Of a stretch of 64,000 bases of DNA, positions 8,269-16,170 are shown piece by piece. The DNA comes from Salinispora fenicalii (GTDB lineage Bacteria; Actinomycetota; Actinomycetes; Mycobacteriales; Micromonosporaceae): the NCBI RefSeq assembly GCF_000514815.1, contig NZ_AZWQ01000021.1, positions 21,047 to 85,046 on the forward strand. The letters run 5' to 3'. A program made the translations under genes and the position numbers. Within the stretch, counting starts at the first letter, position 1; the number at the start of each line of letters is the position of its first letter. A model generated the notes under the pieces. That model had not been told where the DNA came from, did no database searches, and saw only the letters and a program-made list of their open reading frames with translations.

Positions 8269-10431
8269 GTGGCCGTTGTCCTGGAGTCCGGAGGGCGCGA
8301 CCGTAGCCAGGCCGGCGCCCAGGGGTTTGCGGCCGAATGGGCCCGCGCCGTACGCCGGCTCGGCTTCGTCCCGTTCAGCGCCGAGGAGACCCAGCGGCTG
8401 TTGCACCTGCACACCGTCCGGCTGGCCCAGGCGCTGCGCGCCGAACCGTTCTCGTCCCACCCCGCGGCCCAGGTCGGCCAGGCGCTGGCCGAGGCGCACC
8501 TGACCGAGCCGGGGGTGCTCGACTGGTCGGTACGGGCGCTCGGTGATCAGTTCCTCGCCCGGGTGCTGCCCGACCTGGTCGGTCAGGAGGAGGTGGCGAG
8601 CCGGGTAGCGGCGTTGCAGGGCGCGATGGCAGCCGGATTCGCCGTCGCGTTGCGTGACCGTACCTTCGCCCAGCAGGAGCGGATCGCCCGCTCGGCCTGG
8701 CAGGCGCGGGACGAGGTGGAGCAGGCGTTGCGGGACAGCGAGGCCCGGTTCCGCGCGGTCTTCTCCGGTGCCGCCATCGGGATCGGCATCGGCCTGGTCG
8801 ATGGCCAGATCATCGACGTCAATCAGGTCTTCGCCGACATGCTCGGCTACACGATCGAGGAGCTGCGGCAGCGCAACGTGTCGTCGCTGTTCCACCCCGA
8901 CGACGCCGCCGGGATATGGGAGTTGTACCAGGAAGTCGTCGAGGGCAAGCGGGACTCGGTCCGGGTCGAGAAGCAGTACTACCGCAAGGACGGCACGGCC
9001 GTCTGGACCGACCTGGCGGTGTCGCTGGTCCGGTACGACGACGGCCGTCCCCGGTTCACCGTCGCGGTGGTCGAGGACATCACCGAGCGCTACGAGCTCC
9101 AGCAGCGGCTCCGGTTTCAGGCACTGCACGACCCGCTTACCGGCCTGCCCAACCGGACTCTCTTCTTCGAAACCCTCGGGGTGGTCTTTGACAACGCGGG
9201 TGCTGGCCGCCCGGTAGGGGTCTGCTTCCTGGATCTGGATGGGTTCAAGGCGGTCAACGACAGCCTTGGTCACGATCTGGGTGACCAACTACTCGTGGTG
9301 ATCGCCGACCGGTTGTCGGACTGCGTCGCCGGGTTCGGGCACCTGGTGGCCCGGATGGGGGGCGACGAGTTCGTCATCCTGGTCGACGACGGGGAGTCCC
9401 TTGACGACGTGGTGAGCGTCGCGGAGGCCGCACTGGCGGCCGTCGCCGCACCGATTCGGATCGGTGACCACCAGCTCATGGTCTCGGCGAGCATCGGCAT
9501 CGTCGAGTGCCCGGTGCACTCCACTGACCCGTCGGAGCTGATGAAGGCGGCCGACACCACGCTGTACTGGGCCAAGGCCGAAGGGCGTGGCCGGTGGGCG
9601 GTCTGGGACCGGGAGCGAAGCGCGCGCGAGATCGCCCGATCCACGCTGGCCGCCGGGCTACCGGCGGCCCTGGAGCGGGGTGAGTTCGTGCTGGACTACC
9701 AGCCGATCGTCTCCCTGCAGGACGGCTCGATGCTGGCCGTGGAGGCGCTCGTCCGCTGGCAGCATCCCAAGCTGGGTCGGCTCAGTCCGGCCCGGTTCAT
9801 CGGGCTGGCCGAGGAGACCGGGTTGATCGTCCAACTCGGGGAGTGGGTGCTGCGCCAGGCGTGCCGGGACGCCGACGCCTGGCGACGTGAGGTTCCGGAG
9901 GCTCGCCTGGTCGTCAGCGTCAACCTCGCCGCGCGTCAGGTGGAACATCCCACCATCGTGGACATGGTGGCGGAGGCGTTGGCCGACAGCGGGCTCCCCG
10001 CGGAGCTCCTGCAGTTGGAGCTGACCGAGAGCGCTCTGATGGGCACCGAGGGGGAGCCGCTGCGGGCGTTGCACCGGATCGCCGGGCTGGGGGTGGGGCT
10101 GGCGATCGATGACTTCGGCACCGGCTACTCGAATCTGGCGTATCTGCGCCGGTTGCCGATCCGGTCGCTGAAGTTGGCGGGCCCGTTCGTGGAAGGGCTG
10201 CGCGAGGATGGAACAGAGCGGGCGGCCGGCCAGCGGGACGAGCAGATCGTGGACGCCCTGGTGCGGCTGGCGCGGGCGCTCGGGTTGTCGGTAACCGCGG
10301 AGGCGGTGGAGACCGGGGTGCAGGCCGAGCGGCTGCGGGCACTGCGGTGCGACACCGGGCAGGGCTACTGGTTCGGTGCGCCGGGACCGGCGGGCGAGGT
10401 CACGGCCCGGCTTCGGGGGGAGTGCACCTGA
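8269..10431 (+). CDS. PAS-GGDEF-EAL cyclic-di-GMP signalling protein
   Basis: A 720-residue protein with an all-helical N-terminal region of unknown type (1-150), a PAS sensor domain (about 160-275), a GGDEF diguanylate cyclase domain (about 290-450, motif RMGGDEF near 362) and an EAL phosphodiesterase domain (about 465-705, motif EALVRW near 491). The GGDEF signature is intact, but no RxxD inhibitory site is seen before it. In EAL, the metal-binding DDFGTGYS, VNLAARQ, LTESAL and GQGYWFG motifs remain, but the usual Lys-Ile-Asp triplet is KLAGPFV, so the Asp after Lys is Ala. No membrane segments are seen, so it is probably cytoplasmic. GTG 8269 is chosen because it follows the DUF574 stop by 5 nt. 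Confidence 0.88.
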   Translation: MAVVLESGGRDRSQAGAQGFAAEWARAVRRLGFVPFSAEETQRLLHLHTVRLAQALRAEPFSSHPAAQVGQALAEAHLTEPGVLDWSVRALGDQFLARVLPDLVGQEEVASRVAALQGAMAAGFAVALRDRTFAQQERIARSAWQARDEVEQALRDSEARFRAVFSGAAIGIGIGLVDGQIIDVNQVFADMLGYTIEELRQRNVSSLFHPDDAAGIWELYQEVVEGKRDSVRVEKQYYRKDGTAVWTDLAVSLVRYDDGRPRFTVAVVEDITERYELQQRLRFQALHDPLTGLPNRTLFFETLGVVFDNAGAGRPVGVCFLDLDGFKAVNDSLGHDLGDQLLVVIADRLSDCVAGFGHLVARMGGDEFVILVDDGESLDDVVSVAEAALAAVAAPIRIGDHQLMVSASIGIVECPVHSTDPSELMKAADTTLYWAKAEGRGRWAVWDRERSAREIARSTLAAGLPAALERGEFVLDYQPIVSLQDGSMLAVEALVRWQHPKLGRLSPARFIGLAEETGLIVQLGEWVLRQACRDADAWRREVPEARLVVSVNLAARQVEHPTIVDMVAEALADSGLPAELLQLELTESALMGTEGEPLRALHRIAGLGVGLAIDDFGTGYSNLAYLRRLPIRSLKLAGPFVEGLREDGTERAAGQRDEQIVDALVRLARALGLSVTAEAVETGVQAERLRALRCDTGQGYWFGAPGPAGEVTARLRGECT

Positions 10432-10784
10432 GCGGCGGGTGATCCCCGTCAACCGAGCGCATGTCGCCGTGGGCCGGCGGTGCGCCGTGGGCGCGGGGAG
10501 CGGCGGCGCGGAACCCGTCGGGGTACGGCGGATCACCGTACGTGAGAGAGAGGTTGGATCCCGCGCCACCGCTCCGCCGGGCGTTGCCGAGCGCCCGGCG
10601 CTGGCCCGTCCGGATCGGGCCTGGTCACTGCAGCCAGGATGCGGCCGGGGCCGGCAGTGGGGCAAGTCAATTCGGGTGGTGCGTGCTCGGCTGCGGTGGC
10701 CGGGGCTATGGGCGCTAGGCGGTGTCGGGGCTGCGGCGTGATGGGCGTCAAGCGGTGTCGAGGTCGCGGCGCTAGGCTTGCGCC
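10432..10784. other. Intergenic region with hairpin
   Basis: No convincing gene. Positions 10523-10541 form a GTACGG / CCGTAC hairpin with a 7-nt loop, possibly a terminator for the upstream signalling gene. Between 10690 and 10780 a degenerate repeat of the form GGGCGctAgGCGGTGTCG occurs, ending in the methionine aminopeptidase promoter. Confidence 0.4.
10773..10778 (+). promoter_or_regulatory. -10 box TAGGCT for map
   Basis: TAGGCT ends 6 nt before ATG 10785, consistent with a leaderless transcript. No Shine-Dalgarno sequence is present. Confidence 0.55.
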
Positions 10785-11642
10785 ATGACCGTCCGTGCGC
10801 CGTTGACCCCCGGCACGCTCTCTCCGTGGCGGCAGGTGTCCGCCCACATTCCCCGACCTGAGTACGTGGGCAAGAAAGAGCCCAAACAATGGCGTGGCTC
10901 ACACGTGCAGACTCCGGAGACCATCGAGCGGATGCGGGCCGCCGGTCGGTTGGCGGCGCAGGCCATTGCGCTCGCGGGCGAGCACTGCAAGCCGGGGGTC
11001 TCCACCGACGAGATCGACAAGGTGGTGCACGAGTTCCTCTGTGACCACGGCGCCTATCCGTCAACGCTGGGCTACCGGGGGTTCCCCAAGTCCTGCTGCA
11101 CCAGCCTGAATGAGGTGATCTGCCACGGCATCCCCGACTCGACGGTGCTCCAGAACGGCGACATCATCAACGTTGATGTCACCGCCTTCCTTGACGGGGT
11201 GCACGGCGACACCAATGCCACCTTCTGCGTGGGTGAGGTGAGCGAGGAGGTCCGGTCGCTGGTCGAGCGGACCCACAAGGCGACGATGCGGGGCATCCGG
11301 GCGGTCGCCCCCGGTCGGCAGATCAACGTGATCGGTCGGGTGATCGAGTCGTACGCGAAGCGCTTCGGTTACGGCGTGGTGCGCGACTTCACCGGGCACG
11401 GCATCGGCGAGGCGTTCCACAGCGGGCTCTATGTGCCGCACTACGACAGTCCTCGGCCCACCGATGTGATGGAGCCGGGCATGACCTTCACCATCGAGCC
11501 GATGATCACCCTCGGCACCTACCAGTACGACATGTGGGATGACGGCTGGACTGTGGTGACCAAGGACCGGAAGTGGACCGCCCAGTTCGAGCACACGATT
11601 CTCGTGACCGACGACGGCTACGAGATCCTGACCCTGCCATGA
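10785..11642 (+). CDS. map: Type I methionine aminopeptidase with N-terminal extension
   Basis: A 285-residue cytoplasmic metalloprotease that removes the initiator Met from nascent proteins. All five metal ligands are visible: Asp in IINVDVT, Asp in VHGDTNA, His in TGHGIGEAF, Glu in FTIEPM and Glu in AQFEHT. A roughly 40-residue N-terminal extension with Pro-rich [11 protein letters not shown] and a PRPEYV motif precedes the catalytic fold, as in the mycobacterial type Ic enzymes (MapB), where it is thought to contact the ribosome. The gene is led by a leaderless-type promoter, and its stop overlaps the next start (ATGA), so the VIT1-family gene is translationally coupled. Confidence 0.93.
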   Translation: MTVRAPLTPGTLSPWRQVSAHIPRPEYVGKKEPKQWRGSHVQTPETIERMRAAGRLAAQAIALAGEHCKPGVSTDEIDKVVHEFLCDHGAYPSTLGYRGFPKSCCTSLNEVICHGIPDSTVLQNGDIINVDVTAFLDGVHGDTNATFCVGEVSEEVRSLVERTHKATMRGIRAVAPGRQINVIGRVIESYAKRFGYGVVRDFTGHGIGEAFHSGLYVPHYDSPRPTDVMEPGMTFTIEPMITLGTYQYDMWDDGWTVVTKDRKWTAQFEHTILVTDDGYEILTLP

Positions 11643-12352
11643 CCGAGACCCCGGCGGCGCTGCGGGAGGCACACCATGCGGACGTCTCCGGCGGCTGGCT
11701 GCGCCCCGCGGTCTTCGGGGCGATGGACGGACTGGTCACCAACATCGCCCTGATCGCGGGGGTGGGAGGTGGCGGGGTGTCGGCGCGTGCCGTGCTCCTC
11801 ACCGGCACTGCCGGCCTGGTCGCCGGCGCCATCTCCATGGGGCTGGGGGAATACACCAGCGTCCGGTCGGCTAACGAACAGGTCGCCGCGGAGGTGGCCA
11901 AGGAGCGGCGGGAGCTGGAACGGCATCCCGAGGTCGAGGCACGCGAACTGGCGGACACCTGGGTGGCCCGCGGCCTGCCCCGGGAGCTCGCGACGCAGGT
12001 CGCGGAGGCGGTGCGGCGCAATCCCGAGGAGGCGCTGCGGGTGCACGTGCGGGAGGAGTTGGGCGTCAACCCGGACGACCAGCCGAGCCCGTGGGCGGCG
12101 GCGATTTCGTCGTTTGTCTGCTTCTCTGTCGGCGCCCTGGTGCCCCTGCTGCCCTACCTACTCGGCAGCACCAGTCTCTGGCTGGCGCTCGGTGTCGGCG
12201 GCCTCGGACTCTTCCTGGCCGGCGCGATCGTCGCCCGGTTCACCAGCCGGCGCTGGTGGGCGGCGGGCCTGCGTCAGCTGCTGCTGGGTGGCCTCGCCGC
12301 CGCCGCGACCTACGGCATCGGAACCCTGATCGGTATCCAGGGCGGGCTGTAG
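11639..12352 (+). CDS. VIT1/CCC1-family iron/manganese transporter
   Basis: A 237-residue membrane protein of the vacuolar iron transporter family, which moves Fe2+ or Mn2+ across membranes. Membrane segments sit near residues 23-65 ([18 protein letters not shown], then a Gly-rich helix and the [10 protein letters not shown] motif), 150-170, 180-200 and 210-235. The intervening helical, Glu-rich region (about 75-145) corresponds to the cytoplasmic metal-binding domain of plant VIT1. The start ATG overlaps the map stop. Whether it exports or stores metal in this organism cannot be told. Confidence 0.85.
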   Translation: MTETPAALREAHHADVSGGWLRPAVFGAMDGLVTNIALIAGVGGGGVSARAVLLTGTAGLVAGAISMGLGEYTSVRSANEQVAAEVAKERRELERHPEVEARELADTWVARGLPRELATQVAEAVRRNPEEALRVHVREELGVNPDDQPSPWAAAISSFVCFSVGALVPLLPYLLGSTSLWLALGVGGLGLFLAGAIVARFTSRRWWAAGLRQLLLGGLAAAATYGIGTLIGIQGGL

Positions 12353-12364
12353 GAGGAGTTCCGG

Positions 12365-12844
12365 TTACTCGGCGACGGGCGACAGCCGGAAAATGTGGAT
12401 CTTGCGGTCGCCGGCCCGCTGCACGTAGGTCTGGTAGGCCGGCCACTCGGTCACCAGCAACTGCCAGAGTCGGTCTCGCTCGGCGCCCTCGGGCGTGTCG
12501 GCGCGTACCGGAAACCGGCGTCCCTTGATGTCTACCTCGGCCTCGGGGGTGGCGAGCAGGTTCAACGCCCAGGCGGGCTGGTGGGTTTGTCCCCAGTTTG
12601 ACCCGACCACCACGTAGCCGTCTCCGTCCGGCACGTACAGCAGGGGGTTGCTGCGGGGTTTGCCGGAGCGACGGCCGGTCGTGGTGATGACCAACGACGG
12701 GAGAAGCCCGAGGGCGATCACCCGCCCGCGGCTGAGCCGCCCGACCGCACGGTCGACCGGGACGAGGAGCCGGGCGGCGGTGCTGAACCAGCGGTGGTGA
12801 CCGACCCGGCGGGTGAGGGAACCCAGAATGGACATGGAGAGCAT
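12365..12844 (-). CDS. F420-type nitroreductase family protein (DUF385, Ddn-like)
   Basis: A 159-residue protein of the deazaflavin-dependent nitroreductase family (DUF385; M. tuberculosis Ddn is the best-known member), which uses reduced F420 as hydride donor. The core runs VITTTGRRSGKPRSNPLLYV then GYVVVGSNWG and HQPAWALNLLATP, the family's F420-binding pattern. TAGATC (12851-12856 on the complement) ends 6 nt before the ATG at 12844, supporting a leaderless start there rather than at the second Met (12835). It is convergent with the VIT1-family gene, only 12 bp away. Substrate unknown. Confidence 0.82.
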   Translation of the reverse strand: MLSMSILGSLTRRVGHHRWFSTAARLLVPVDRAVGRLSRGRVIALGLLPSLVITTTGRRSGKPRSNPLLYVPDGDGYVVVGSNWGQTHQPAWALNLLATPEAEVDIKGRRFPVRADTPEGAERDRLWQLLVTEWPAYQTYVQRAGDRKIHIFRLSPVAE

Positions 12845-12907
12845 TCTGCCGATCTACGGCCGGGGTCGACGCTCCGGCCCCGTGGTCAACGACCCGCACC
12901 CGACGGG

Positions 12908-13351
12908 TCAGGCGGTCCTTCCGGGGAAGGGCGTGGTCAGGGGGGTGGTTCCCGCGGTTCGTCGCCAGCGGGTAGCCCGCACCGCGCAGTCAACCAGCGC
13001 CGCGAGCGCACGTTCCCGCTCGGCGCCGCTGGTGGCGGCCACCGCCGCCTGCCAGAATCTCGCCGTACGTTCCTCGACCTCAACGGCGAGCCGGAGGGCG
13101 CTCGGCTCGTCGGTGACGGGGAACGGCAGGGCGTAGCCGGCCTGGTCGGCCGGGAGGCTGTCGCCAGCGTCGGTGAGGTGCAGCACGAGGTCGTCTCGAC
13201 GGCGTCGGTGTGCCGCCTCGGCGTCGCGGGCCGCCTCTTGGGCGGGACCGGCCAGGCGTACCCCAATCGGGCCGTAGGCCCAGATGGCGGCGTACTCGGC
13301 GGTCAGCGCCGCGGCGTGGGCGGAGTTCGTGCCGGGGGTGGGTGTGTTCAC
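12908..13351 (-). CDS. DUF4439 ferritin-like protein
   Basis: A 147-residue, Ala-rich helical protein of the DUF4439 ferritin-like family. Helix-forming segments such as AHAAALTAEYAAIWAYG, EAAHRRRRDDLVLHL and AALVDCAVRATRWR carry the Glu and His spacing of a four-helix bundle. No signal peptide. Its start overlaps the stop of the upstream lipoprotein gene by 4 bases, so the pair is translationally coupled. From memory, an equivalent pair (Rv2843-Rv2844) lies divergent from rimP in M. tuberculosis, matching the layout here. Function is unknown; metal binding is only a possibility. Confidence 0.75.
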   Translation of the reverse strand: MNTPTPGTNSAHAAALTAEYAAIWAYGPIGVRLAGPAQEAARDAEAAHRRRRDDLVLHLTDAGDSLPADQAGYALPFPVTDEPSALRLAVEVEERTARFWQAAVAATSGAERERALAALVDCAVRATRWRRTAGTTPLTTPFPGRTA

Positions 13352-13845
13352 TGCAGCGCCTCCAGGTGGCTGGCGCGGGCGGCGGCGATGCTGGCGAGCA
13401 GCGCGGCCCGCTCGGCCGGTGCGGCCAGGCAGGCCCGGGTGGCCGACTCGCCGGCCGCCTGCTCGCGTTCGCGTAGCGCGGTGAGCGTCGCGTCGGAGTC
13501 GGCGGGGGTGCTGGCGGTCGGGGTGGCCGATGGTAGGGCGACCTTGGTGATCCGGGCCAGCTCCGCCGCGTGCGCGGCGTGCGCGTCGGTGATCGGCGTC
13601 AGCCGGCCGGCGAGCGTGGGATGTGTCGTGGCGGCGTCACGGTAGGCCGCGCTGAGCGCGAGCGCTTCGTTCACCATGGGGGCGAGTGGGTCGGGTGGGG
13701 GCGGTTCTCGGTTGAACGGGTCACAGCCGGTGAGTGACGGCACGGCGGCGCTGAGGGTCAGGAGGCCGCCCACTCGTAGCACATTTCGCCGGGAATGTCC
13801 CTTTGTTTGGTCTGGAAGCATGTCTCGCTGCGTCACTTTGCCCAT
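13348..13845 (-). CDS. Putative Tat-type lipoprotein, Ala-rich
   Basis: A protein of about 165 residues with a twin-Arg motif SRRNVLRVGG, a hydrophobic stretch LLTLSAAVPS and a lipobox LTGC, so it is predicted to be exported and lipid-anchored at the outer face of the membrane. The mature part is helical, with HPTLAGRLTPITDAHAAHAAEL resembling the His/Glu-rich helices of the coupled downstream DUF4439 protein, so it may be a second half of a ferritin-like unit. A TAGTGT box lies at 13860-13865 on the complement. The start could be ATG 13845 or ATG 13824; the latter leaves an 18-residue n-region closer to the usual length. Divergent from rimP. Confidence 0.68.
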   Translation of the reverse strand: MGKVTQRDMLPDQTKGHSRRNVLRVGGLLTLSAAVPSLTGCDPFNREPPPPDPLAPMVNEALALSAAYRDAATTHPTLAGRLTPITDAHAAHAAELARITKVALPSATPTASTPADSDATLTALREREQAAGESATRACLAAPAERAALLASIAAARASHLEALQ

Positions 13846-14020
13846 CACCGCCCAAGTCAACACTATGTTGGTCAGCCCCGCGGGCGCCGGAGTCGGTGCG
13901 CCGGCCCATCCGACTGGCGGGCGGCGCGTTACGCTCTGCGCAACCACCGGCGCGTCCGCCCCGGTGGCGTGTAGCTATGGCGACCGACCGGGCGCCGCCA
14001 ACAGCAGATAGGGGCGCTAG

Positions 14021-14689
14021 ATGAGCCAGCGTGGCCGGGCCACCAGGCCCACCGGGCCGACGGGGCGACCGCGGCGCACGGGTGGCCAGCGCAGCACCGG
14101 TCGGGTCGGTCGCGGCGGCGATCTCGCCAGCCGGCGGGCCCGGCTGCACGAGGTCGTCGAACCAGTCGTCGCTGCGGCCGGATACGACCTGGAAGAGCTG
14201 TCGATTTCCCGGGCCGGCCGGCGCCACGTGGTGCAGCTGATTGTCGACGCCGACGGCGGTATCGACCTGGACGCCGTCGCCGATGTCTCGCGGGCGGTCT
14301 CCGCCGCCTTGGACGCGGCCGAGGAGGCGCGTGGGGACATCGTTGCTGGGGAGTACCAGCTCGAGGTCAGCTCACCGGGTGTGTCCCGCCCGCTCACCCT
14401 TCCCCGGCACTGGCGGCGCAACGCCGGTCGCCTGGTGCGGGTCATGGTCCGGGGTGGGCCGGACGCCGGCGACCGCCAGGTCACCGGCCGGGTGGTCGAG
14501 GCGGACGATGAGCAGGTGGTGTTGGAGACCGACGCCGGTCGGGCGGAGTGGCGCTACGCCGACCTGGGCCCCGGGCGGGTACAGGTCGAGTTCACCCGCC
14601 CGGGCGAGGCGGATGGCGCTGACGGCGCCGACGAGGTCGGCGATTTCGACGACGACGACGATGATGATGTGGAGGGCGAGGAGAGGTGA
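14021..14689 (+). CDS. rimP: Ribosome maturation factor RimP
   Basis: A 222-residue RimP, needed for 30S subunit maturation. The N-terminal domain is seen in [19 protein letters not shown] through the [20 protein letters not shown] segment, followed by [20 protein letters not shown], the family signature. The first 35 residues are Arg/Gly/Pro-rich and the last 20 are an Asp/Glu run, both extra to the core. It opens the rimP-nusA-ylxR-infB cluster; the stop overlaps the nusA start (GTGA). AGGGGCG at 14010-14016 may serve as ribosome binding site. Confidence 0.93.
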   Translation: MSQRGRATRPTGPTGRPRRTGGQRSTGRVGRGGDLASRRARLHEVVEPVVAAAGYDLEELSISRAGRRHVVQLIVDADGGIDLDAVADVSRAVSAALDAAEEARGDIVAGEYQLEVSSPGVSRPLTLPRHWRRNAGRLVRVMVRGGPDAGDRQVTGRVVEADDEQVVLETDAGRAEWRYADLGPGRVQVEFTRPGEADGADGADEVGDFDDDDDDDVEGEER

Positions 14690-15729
14690 ACATCGACCTC
14701 GCGGCGCTGCGCGCACTGGAGCGTGAGCGGGAAATCCCGTTCGACACGATCCTCGCGGCGATTGAGACCGCGCTGCTGACGGCGTACCGGCACACCGAGG
14801 GTGCGCAGCCGCACGCACGGGTGGAGATCGACCGTAAGACGGGCGCGGCCTTGGTCTTCGCCCAGGAGGTGGAGCCTGACGGCGGTGTGGTGCGGGAGTG
14901 GGACGACACCCCGCACGACTTCGGTCGGATCGCGGCGATGACCGCCAAGCAGGTGATTCTTCAGCGGCTGCGGGAGGCCACCGACGAGGTGCACTTCGGC
15001 GAGTACGTGGGTCGTGATGGGGACCTGGTGACCGGGGTGGTCCAGGCGCACGAGGCACGTGCCGAGAAGGGCATCGTCAGTGTGGACCTGGGCAAGCTGG
15101 AGGGGGTACTGCCCCAGTCCGAGCAGGTTCCCGGTGAGCAGTACGCACACGGCGAGCGGGTGCGTTGCGTCGTGGTGCACGTGGCCAAGGGCGTACGTGG
15201 TCCGCAGGTGACCTTGTCCCGCTCGCACCCGGCGTTGGTGAAGAAGCTCTTCGCCCTCGAGGTGCCGGAGATCGCCGATGGCACGGTGGAGATCACTGCG
15301 ATCGCCCGTGAGGCAGGTCACCGTACGAAGATCGCTGTCCACTCCACCGCGGCGGGGGTGAACGCCAAGGGCGCCTGCATCGGGCCAATGGGTCAGCGGG
15401 TGCGGGCGGTCATGAGCGAGCTGCACGGGGAGAAGATCGACATCATTGACTGGTCGGAGGATCCAGCGGCCTTCGTCGGTAACGCACTTTCGCCAGCCAA
15501 GGCCCTCCGAGTGGAGGTGGTTGACTTGGCTTCCCGTACTGCCCGGGTGACAGTGCCGGATTTCCAACTTTCATTGGCTATCGGGCGTGAAGGTCAGAAT
15601 GCCCGGCTTGCCGCCCGATTGACCGGTTGGCGGATTGATATTCGCTCCGACGCCGAGCCGGCTCGCCCGGCGGGCGACGCCGATGCCGATCACGTCCCGG
15701 AGCCGGGCCGCGCGATCTCTGGGGGCTAG
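14686..15729 (+). CDS. nusA: Transcription termination/antitermination factor NusA
   Basis: A 347-residue NusA, which binds RNA polymerase and RNA to modulate pausing, termination and antitermination. The N-terminal domain (1-110) is followed by an S1 domain ([22 protein letters not shown], about 110-180) and two KH domains (about 190-340, with [18 protein letters not shown] and [19 protein letters not shown]). As in other actinobacteria it lacks the C-terminal acidic repeats of the E. coli protein, explaining the shorter length. GTG 14686 overlaps the rimP stop. Confidence 0.95.
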   Translation: MNIDLAALRALEREREIPFDTILAAIETALLTAYRHTEGAQPHARVEIDRKTGAALVFAQEVEPDGGVVREWDDTPHDFGRIAAMTAKQVILQRLREATDEVHFGEYVGRDGDLVTGVVQAHEARAEKGIVSVDLGKLEGVLPQSEQVPGEQYAHGERVRCVVVHVAKGVRGPQVTLSRSHPALVKKLFALEVPEIADGTVEITAIAREAGHRTKIAVHSTAAGVNAKGACIGPMGQRVRAVMSELHGEKIDIIDWSEDPAAFVGNALSPAKALRVEVVDLASRTARVTVPDFQLSLAIGREGQNARLAARLTGWRIDIRSDAEPARPAGDADADHVPEPGRAISGG

Positions 15730-15732
15730 GGG

Positions 15733-15738
15733 TAGACT
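15733..15738 (+). promoter_or_regulatory. -10 box TAGACT for ylxR
   Basis: TAGACT ends 6 nt before GTG 15745 and starts only 4 nt after the nusA stop codon. It suggests an internal leaderless promoter within the rimP-infB cluster. Confidence 0.5.
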
Positions 15739-15744
15739 TTCCTA

Positions 15745-16077
15745 GTGGTACGACGCGCGCTGCCGGAGCGCACCTGTGTGGGTTGCCGGTCTCGAGCGTC
15801 AGCCAAGGAACTGCTGCGGGTTGTCGCGGTGGGTGATGGGGCTGGTCACAGCCTTCGTCCCGACCCGGCCCGCAGGTTGCCGGGTCGGGGGGCGCACGTG
15901 CACCCAGATCCGGCCTGCTTCACGCAGGCGGTGCGGCGTCGTGCTTTCGGGCGGGCGCTGCGCCTCACCGAGGTCCCTGACCATGGTGAGCTTGCGAAGT
16001 GTATCGATGCGCCAACCACGACGTCCGGTCAACCCGACCGGACGCGGGTCGCTAGCAAGGTAGGACGACCGACATGA
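15745..16077 (+). CDS. ylxR: YlxR-family (DUF448) RNA-binding protein
   Basis: A 110-residue YlxR protein. The family signature is at the very start: PERTCVGCRSRASAKELLRV, followed by RRLPGRGAHVHPDPACFTQAVRRRAFGRAL. YlxR proteins are small nucleoid or RNA-binding proteins usually encoded between nusA and infB, as here; their exact role is unsettled (reports include nucleoid-associated regulation). About 15 C-terminal residues are beyond the conserved core. Confidence 0.9.
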   Translation: MVRRALPERTCVGCRSRASAKELLRVVAVGDGAGHSLRPDPARRLPGRGAHVHPDPACFTQAVRRRAFGRALRLTEVPDHGELAKCIDAPTTTSGQPDRTRVASKVGRPT

Positions 16078-16123
16078 GCACACGATGAAGTCGCAGAAAT
16101 GACCAGGCTTCAAGTGCACGAGT

Positions 16124-16155
16124 GAGGTCGCTGCGGGTGCTGCCCGCACGACCTC
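16124..16155 (+). promoter_or_regulatory. Strong hairpin just upstream of the infB ribosome binding site
   Basis: GAGGTCG (16124-16130) pairs with CGACCTC (16149-16155) and TGCGGG (16132-16137) with CCCGCA (16143-16148), giving 13 base pairs with one bulged C and a 5-nt loop. It ends 5 nt before the GAGGAG ribosome binding site of infB, so it could be an attenuator, an RNA processing site or a translational control element. Confidence 0.6.
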
Positions 16156-16170
16156 GGAATGAGGAGTGCA

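Noticed and set aside
10461..10718. An 85-codon open frame between the GGDEF-EAL gene and map
   Set aside because: No ribosome binding site or -10 box at a useful distance, low-complexity composition, and a hairpin inside it.
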